From Gari tellinella (Eukaryota > Mollusca > Bivalvia > Cardiida > Psammobiidae): DNA of 64,000 nt. Shown here piece after piece: positions 25,201-34,200 of this stretch. Under the pieces are notes generated by a model. It was given only the letters and a program-made list of their open reading frames with translations, was not told where the DNA came from and ran no database searches. The DNA lies in NCBI GenBank assembly GCA_922989275.2, contig OV277864.1:6324001-6388000 (forward strand), read 5' to 3'. Position numbers and translations under genes: made by a program. Each line of letters starts with the position of its first letter. Positions within the stretch are counted from its first letter, which is position 1.

Positions 25201-28200
25201 TATTTCATTTCTTTGTTTATGCGTTTATTTTCAATTAAATGGGAAGGAAATAAACCTCTTAACTGTATCACTTTATATGTACACCAATACTTGTGCTAGT
25301 AATATTTTTACTTGAATGATGTTGACTGTCTTTATAATTTGTTTCAGCTGGATAATACAAGTGGTTGCTAACCCCTCCCCTCGTAGAAACACCTCTATAC
25401 GTTCAGACCTATATACAGGCATGTTGAGAAATGACATATTGGACTGGCAAGAGAAGTTAGATTTTCTATTTAATGTCAGGAAGCCATTGAAAGTAAGTAC
25501 CAGTTTTTATTGGTCTGTCCCTTGTATGACAATCTGCGTCAGAAAGTATATCCCCTTTAGATATTCTGAAAAATTCTAATGTAAACAAATTCAGTATACT
25601 GATTGCTTCTCGCAATGAAACAGTAATAACACGTCTTTAAATGTTTATATATTTTGGCATGCAGTTGAAAAAGTCACATATAACATGATATGGAGTTTTG
25701 TAAACTCAAAAGTATTGGTCAAACTTCTAAAAATTCCAAATCAATGTCTTACTTTATTACAAAGACAATATTTGTTTAATTGCTGAAACAACAAATTTAT
25801 TGTAGCCGAGCAGAGAATATGGTGAAATGGTTAAATGGCTTTTCTAGGTGACTCGGTAGCTCAGTGGTTAGAGCGTTGGCATGGTAAGCCAGAGGTCCTG
25901 GGTTCGAGTCCCAGTAGAGTCACAACTTTTTCACCAAGTTACATTTGGCGCCCAACGTAAATAACACTTCGTGTAGTTTAAATGAAATAAAGGTAATAAA
26001 AGAAACCCGTGGAATGTTCTTTGATTTAGAATTCGGGACGAATTCTTGTGTAGAGGGACTGTGTGTAGCCGGGCAGAGAATATGGTGAAATGGTTGAATG
26101 GCTTTTCTGGGTGACTCGGTAGCTCGGTGGTTAGAGCATTGGCATGGTAAGCCAGAGGGCCTGGGTTCGAGTCCCAGTTGAGTCACAACATTTGTACTTT
26201 TGTATAATCATTTGTGTATGGGCTGGAGGCCAAAATCGCAATAAAATTTTGTTTTGTTTTTTACGTTTAAACATATTCCCGTGTTTTTACCCTGTCCTGT
26301 TAATCTATTATTCCGTAGTCTGTTTCTAGTATTGGAGACAGATGAGCGCAAAGAGCAAGTTGTAATTAAAGCAGGATGCGTCTTAAGGCGAATTCTGCTA
26401 CACGTTCAACCTGCCTTAATCTACCATCTAGTAGATTTGCAAATAGGTTCATTTAGCAGGTATTATATTTCATAGTGAATGTTCTTGAGACACTCTGATT
26501 GTAAGAAAGCATGACGGCTCCCTCAAGGTCCTCGTTTACAGGAAAAAGACTCATACTGATCAGTATCTGCATTTCCAGTCACATCACCCATTACAGCATA
26601 AATTAGGGGTGATCAAAACTTTATTTGACAGGTGTAATACTGTAGTTACTGAATCGGAGGACAGACAGAAGGAAGGGGCGCATATCAAAGCAGCCCTAAA
26701 GAAGTGCGGTTACCCAGATTGGACATTTAAAAGAGTGAAAGAGAAAGTGAAGAAAGCAACAGAGAGAAACAAGTCAAGTGTTGATAGGGAAAAATCCAAA
26801 GGTGTAGTGGTCCTCCCATATATAAGTGGAGTTACCGAAACCCTCCAACGTGTGTTCCAACGCCACAAGATAGCGGTGTCCCAAAAGCCCCACCAGACTC
26901 TTCGAAATATTTTGGTGCACCCTAAAGACAAAATAGACAAGCTTGAAACGTGTAACGTCGTCTACAAATTGAATGTGGGAATTGCACCAAAAGCTATATT
27001 GGAGAAACTGGCAGGAAGTTGAAAACGAGACTCGGGGAACACAGAAAGGACATGGAAGCCAAAACGGGAAGGGCATACACTCGGTCCGAAAGGAAACAAT
27101 CACAAACGGAATTCCACAAGAGTGCTATAATTGATAATGTGGCACAGGAGAATCACGTGATCAATTGGAGCTCCACATATATCTTAGACAAAGAAAGTGA
27201 TCAGCGCACCCGTCAGATAAGGGAGGCAATCCAGATCCGAGCAAACCCCAGCGTTATGAACAGGGACCAGGGGGCGTTCCGACTCAGCAAGGTTTACAAC
27301 CCTTTGTTTACTGCCACTTCCGGTAGTAGCAAAAGGAAGTAACACCCGTCGACTACAGTTCAGTCGCCAGTGATCAAGTGAACAGTCCAGTTCACGAAAC
27401 TGTCTGGGTAAATATACATTTGTTAGCAGTGTCTCAAGAACATTCACTATACCATCTAGTTGAGAATATAACTGTTTCCTTTGGTACATACGACTGTAAT
27501 ACATATATTATGTTCTTTAGTGGGGAATAAGTTAAATGTGTAAAATGTGTATCTATGAAGAAATGGTTTACAGAACTATGGAAACCTTTCAAGCGTTCTG
27601 ACAAAAGGGTGTTTTAAGAAGGCTTAGTGTCATACCAATGTCTCCTTAAGGGTGATTTCGGTTTTACTTTCAGTCTGTTTTAAGCATTCCGTTGTCCTTA
27701 AAACAAGTTATGTTGAAGGCAAAAAGAAGACTACAAGACACGTTTCTCCTAGACTTTTTAGTGACATGGAAGAAGCATAAAGGGCATTATTTTGGAGAGC
27801 ACGTTTAGGCTTCACATGGCGTTTCAATATGGATATGGATTGATAACTCTTTTGTCAATCTATTCTGAAAATGATTTAGTCAGTTTACATGTACCTACTA
27901 TTAATTAACACAGATAAGTGTGTCAAACAGTTTGAATCCGGATCAAAACTCAGCATCTGGTATCAAACTATTTTCACATGTAAATCCTTGTATAGGCCGT
28001 TTGGTTGCTCTGGAAACTAACGTTTTCGTGTATATCTCTTTAACTAAAACATAAAATATCACCAAACTTTGCACATAATTTAGGACCGACAATACCAAAC
28101 AGATAATATATTTTGTAAATTTTTGAATGGTCAAAATAATGCCTTTACAATTGAACCCCTTTAAAAAATTAAGCTATCTAAAGAGTATGTAAGTCCAATA

Positions 28201-31200
28201 AATGGAACAGACTCCATTGCATAATACTATGCCGAGGGTATGTCTCAATGTAATATTTAGCTGTCAAACTTGAATGAAAGCAGTAATTTCCTGGACTATA
28301 ACGACCACTTAAACAAAAGCTATTGATTGTATGAAAGACAGGTGGCAGCTTTAAGCTGGTGACAGTAAAACAGAAAGCTCCTAAAAGAGTTTTCACCTTG
28401 ATTTAAGCAGTCACCTGTGATAAACACCAACATATTACAACACACACGTTTAACTGTACTTAAATAATAGATGATTTCAAACAATTGGTTAAATCTGAAT
28501 CCGCCGAAAATGTTTCTGTTTGCAATAGTCGTGTGCAAAAAAAAATAATTGAGAAACTTAGGCGTTTCTCTTTTTAAAGTTGATACAAAACTTCCACATA
28601 AAATGAGTGTAAATCCGTTTGGACCAGATCAGACGTTGCGTAACGCGGCGTTTGATTTCGATCCAAACGGGTTGACACATATTTACAAACAGTTTAAATT
28701 CAGATCAGACGCTACATAACGGGGCGTCTGATCTCGATCCAAACTGATGGTAGTTTTTGAACCCCTCGCTCTCACAATCTGCATGTTCCTTGTCATTAAA
28801 TAACCAAAACGTTAGTGTCCAGAGCCATCAAACGACCTATACCAGTGTACAAGTTGTCACGTGTTATAAGGCTTTAAAGATTATACAATGTTATGTGCAG
28901 GAATCATTTTCAGTTTAAACAAAATTAAAAGAAATAATGTGCAAGAAAATGAAGAAATTGACAGCCTTTTGGTGTTATTTACAATTGATCAAAAATCTAA
29001 TGGCAATAAAGTTACCCAGTGTTTTATTTGACATTTGCGATAGGAATAACTGTTTTAGCAAAAGCGCGTTTATTATCATGTCACTGTCATACACCAAATA
29101 CATTAGTATATGAACATACGCCAAGTAACTAGGTAATTTCAATATTTCTTAGGCCAAATTACCTACAAGTCGGATCTGAGAAAGAAGAGCAGTGGACAAT
29201 TGTTGTGACGATACCATGGCAGTGTAGGGTAAAGAAAGAACTTTCTTCTTTACTGCAATATTACCCGAAACGAAATATGTCAAACAACTGAAACGTTTTG
29301 TTTCTTTAAGTTTGCTTAATATAATAATATGGTATTCAAAGAAAATGGTACATGTAGGACAACGTGTATAGTATACACGTGTCCTTAGCGTAACATCAAA
29401 GCAGGCTCTGACTACACACACGACTGCATTTATGAGAGTCAAATTTAATTCACTAGCTGCATTGATTTATTCCTCCGCACATGTAACATGTACCTGTTCA
29501 TGAATATCTTTACAGTACAGATTATAATATGTAAGTTTATACCAATGAAAGCCATGATACAGAGATATAATTACTTGACTGATTGATCCCATTCCTAAGA
29601 TCACTAGTACAATGTTTTAGTCACGTACTATATTCGTACAAAACTATGTTGACTTATTGATAGTTTAAGATAAGTGCAAATAGGACATCAGGTTGAAAAG
29701 AACGTTAATATGGTGTGTTTTATGTATTATTTTGCACTTCATTGTATTGCAAGTTTATCTTATATTAAATTCCATTGCATTATAGTTCATTGTATTGTAT
29801 TATGTTGTTTTGTACTGCTTTTCAATTTTATGCCTTGAACTAAATTATCTATTTACTTTAATGTATCGTATTTTTTGTTTTTGCACATATTGCATTGTAT
29901 TATATTATATTATATATATTTGGTGTATTGCATTGCACATTATTGTATTGGTTTAGCCTTTATTGCATTGTAGCATATAATATATATTATATTTATTCAT
30001 TGCATTTAATTGTATTGTATTGTATTGCACTTTATTGCATTGTATTATATTATATTATATATATTCGTTGTATTGTATAGCACAGTAATGTATTGTATTA
30101 TATTATATTATATATATTCGTTGTATTGTATAGCACAGTATTGTATTGTATTATATTAAATTATATATATTCGTTGTATTGTATAGCACAGTATTGATTT
30201 GTATTATATTGTATTATATATATTCGTTTTATTGTATAGCACAGTATTGTATTGTATTATATTATATTATATATATTCGTTGTATTGAATAGCACAGTAT
30301 TGTATTGTATTATATTATATTATATATATTCGTTGTATTGTATAGCACAATATTGTATTCTATTATACTATATTATATATATTCGTTGTATTGTATAGCA
30401 CAGTATTGTATTGTATTATATTATATTATATATATTCGTTGTATTGTTAAGCACAGTATTGTATTGTATTATATTATATTATATATATTCGTTGTATTGT
30501 ATAGCACAGTATTGTATTGTATTATATTATATTATATATATTCGTTGTATTGTATAGCACAGTATTGTATTGTATTATATTATATTATATATATTCGTTG
30601 TATTGTTAAGCACAGTATTGTATTGTATTATATTATATTATATATATTCGTTGTATTGTATAGCACAGTATTGTATTGTATTATATTATATTATATATAT
30701 TCGTTGTATTGTATAGCACATTATTGTATTGTATTATATTATATTATATATATTCGTTGTATTGTATAGCACAGTATTGTATTGTATTATATTATATTAC
30801 ATATATTCGTTGTATTGTATAGCACAGTATTGTATTGTATTATATTACATTATATATATTCGTTGTATTGTATAGCACAGTATTGTATTGTATTATATTA
30901 TATTATATATATTCGTTGTATTGTATTGCACAGTATTGTATTGCTTTACCATTTATTGTATTGTATTGTGTTTTATTTGTATAACTGTATTGTATTGAAA
31001 TGAAATACGAGCGTAATTACCTATTTTCTGTTCCTTGGTTTTCCCAAAATTATTCACGTATTCCCGAAAGCCGCTAATTGCGGCTACTTCATCATAATCT
31101 TTGTTGTTTACTCTGCACGCCTTCTTCAATACGGCCTTGGCCTGGGCAACTTTCCCATTTGCAATCAGCCACCTGAGAGACTCGTCTGTAAAACTATAAT

Positions 31201-34200
31201 TTATAAATATGGTTAAATATAGAATAAACCTTTAGCACGATACAGTGAAAAAGTCAGTACCCCCACAAAAACGCATTAAGACAATTATTTCCTATGCAAA
31301 CAGGGTCAGATCAGGGGCCGGGTAACCTGGTGTCTGATCAGGCTCCAAACGTATTACCATCAGATAAAAGTAAATCGTGCAAACTTTCAAACGAATATAA
31401 TTTTGCACATTACTGTACATTACTGTATGTTTGCGTTGTGGTGTAAACTTTTTCTAAAAGCAACCATTTTCGCACTTTGTTGCGATTAGTCATAAATGGA
31501 CAGTGTTACTTTCAGATAGCAATTATAATACACAGTCTATATACTGAAACCTATACTTTCATGATTGGGTACCTTTTATCTTCGTCTCAATGCAAAACAG
31601 TTCAAAATTAGGTGAACTGTAGCGCGTTCAGTTACCGTATCGATGGCCATCGATAGCCTCACAAACGTAACAATTTAACGAAAACGACCCGTTTGCACGA
31701 TATCGGCCTCAGAGGTAGTGTACCAACGCTAACAAGAAACACAAAATGGCGACCAAATTAGTATACAAGCAACAGCGAACAGTCCCGAGTTAATTTCTTT
31801 TCAATAAACCTACATTTCACGATACTTAATGTATCAAACAAAGCACCTTAAATATAAGCAGCTAAATCATATTTTATATGCGGTGCAGTTGATGCATTTC
31901 AGTTGATTAGTACACTTTTGCGAATGTTATTCCGAATCGTACATAATTCGTTCGTACCCTTGAAAAGTAAATACACATGGGGGCGCAATGAGGTATTATT
32001 GGAGAGTATTGAATAACGTTAGATGTCGTACATAAGGGTTGTTTGTATCGGTTAGCGTTGTTGGCCATCGATACGGTACCTGAACGCGCTACAGACGTCT
32101 GATCTGGTTCCAAATTGTTTGCATAGGATATGCGAGATTTAGCATGGACACACTCATTTGGAAGAATGATATAATCCCTTGTACATTCACCTAACTATAA
32201 CTGTGTATAGTATACATGTACTTACAACCATTCTACCAGAGACCATGACGACAGACAAGCGAGACAGATCTGGAAGTATCGCCAGGACATGTCTTTGAAG
32301 ATGTAGGCAATGGGTGTTACAAGGGCGATACCAGTGGTCCAGAACAGAAGCCCAAACACCTCCATATTACCTCGGACCTCTTTAGGGAACATCTCAAGTT
32401 GAAGGATAGCTAACGTTAGACCGGTACCCTAAAACAATACGTCGCAATAAATTATCACCGCCTTATTACACGTCTCATCTCCTTAAATGTTTCGCGTGCT
32501 TTAAGAGACTGTAAACCAAATTTGTCAAAAACATCAATGTTGTTGTAAATGGATGCCAATTGTCTACAAAACCCGTACATTTTAGTTGAGGCAAAGCTAT
32601 TTGAAAATACAGTTTAAAGAAAGTATTGAGCTCGGTGGGAGCAGTACGGAAAAGACACAACAAGTATGACAACATTCAAGGGCAATAAACTGCAGTACAT
32701 CATCCTCATTGATGCGTATAAGCACATGAAGTTTCATTCTCCTGGCTACTGTACTTAGTCCATAACTGATCTAAACGCCTAACAAATAATCTTGATGTGG
32801 AATTGTGTGAACCTAGGTGTTGTACTTGGTCAATAACTGATCTAAACGCAAACAAATATTTTCGGTCACAAAGATCATGATCAAGGTCACCAAATTACAA
32901 ACTAACATGTTGTATTCGCCACGGCGTATCAGCATGTGTCATTGTGTGACCCTAGCTTCAGTACTTATTCCATGAATCAAGTGATCAGACTGACTCTATG
33001 TGCAGAAATTACTCAATAACTGAATTAAACGCAAATAGTTTATCAATGTTTCAGAGGTCACAGTCAAGGATCAAGGTCACAAAATGCATCAGCATGTGAA
33101 AATGATTGACTCGTGCTTCAGACCTAAGTCCATAACTAACTTCAATACAAGCATTTGAGATCTTGAACTTTGAGTAACAAGGATGTGTTTATAAAACACT
33201 ATGTACCATGATGTCACAATGACATTGACCTTAGTCTGATATGGGCTGATTTGTAATGAACTCAATGCGTGGCGTACACATGTCAAATAAAGTCTCTATC
33301 ATATGTAGATTAAAAGTTATTACCAAAGTTAAATTCAGTTTAATTGACCTTATAATGACCTCTAAATTATCGTAACATTTGTGCGGGTGCAAAAGAATGT
33401 AGAAAAGTCTGATAAATGTAGACGATTTATAGACGATTAACACACAGTTTTGAGTCGGAAAAGACGGCGGGTGAGCCGGTGTCTGAGATGACTACACACT
33501 GTTTGCAATAGAAACAAGAGTTCTTTTAACCCATTATCCCCTGGAACTTCTAATGGAAAAGTCCTGTTTGCAATAAAGGCTGGTCCATTTTAGACTATCT
33601 AGGGTTGCTTTTTTGCAATAAATGCCAAACAGTGAAGTCCCTGATCAGAGGGCTCCTGCAGGAGCCCTCTGATCAGGGACTTCACTGTTTGCATAGGACA
33701 AGCGTATTCTTCACAGATACATATCTGGTAAAAGACGCAAATATGCGTCACTAGGGCTAAATGAGTTAAAACAAACGCATAGTTTGTGAGCGAATGTCGT
33801 CTTCCCTGTTGTACCTGTTGGAAGGCTCCAGTCAACGCCCTCATAACAGCAAATCCGGCAAAATTGGGCATGAAAGCTGTGGCGAGGGCAATGAAAAATA
33901 AAATCGAATGACATCCGATGTGCATAGGTTTACGGCCGAAACGATCTGCAAGACTGGTGGACAAGAAGGCGCCGATACCCTGACCAAACATGACCAGTGT
34001 CTGTGAAACCTCTGCTAGCTCGGCTCTCTCACAGACAAGGTCCCACTGAAAGTGAGTGTTCATGTAGAATAACACTTATACATGTAATATAGCAGTTAGT
34101 TAGCGAAATACCTTCCTTGCCCCGAGTATTAGTGTTATTTACAAACAGTTTGATTCCTGATCAGACGCCGCATAAAGCGGCGTCTGATCAGAAATCAAAC

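Noticed and set aside
26710..27103. Minus-strand frames opposite the Penelope-like fragment
   Set aside because: Shadows of the recognisable plus-strand RT/GIY-YIG coding sequence.
30305..30769. 154-codon open frame [19 protein letters not shown] repeated
   Set aside because: Arises from a 53-bp AT-rich repeat lacking stops on that strand; no start context or other coding sign.
33599..34075. 158-codon frame as a single exon
   Set aside because: Only 33815-34045 matches SLC22 with proper splice borders. The rest is intron and MITE sequence.
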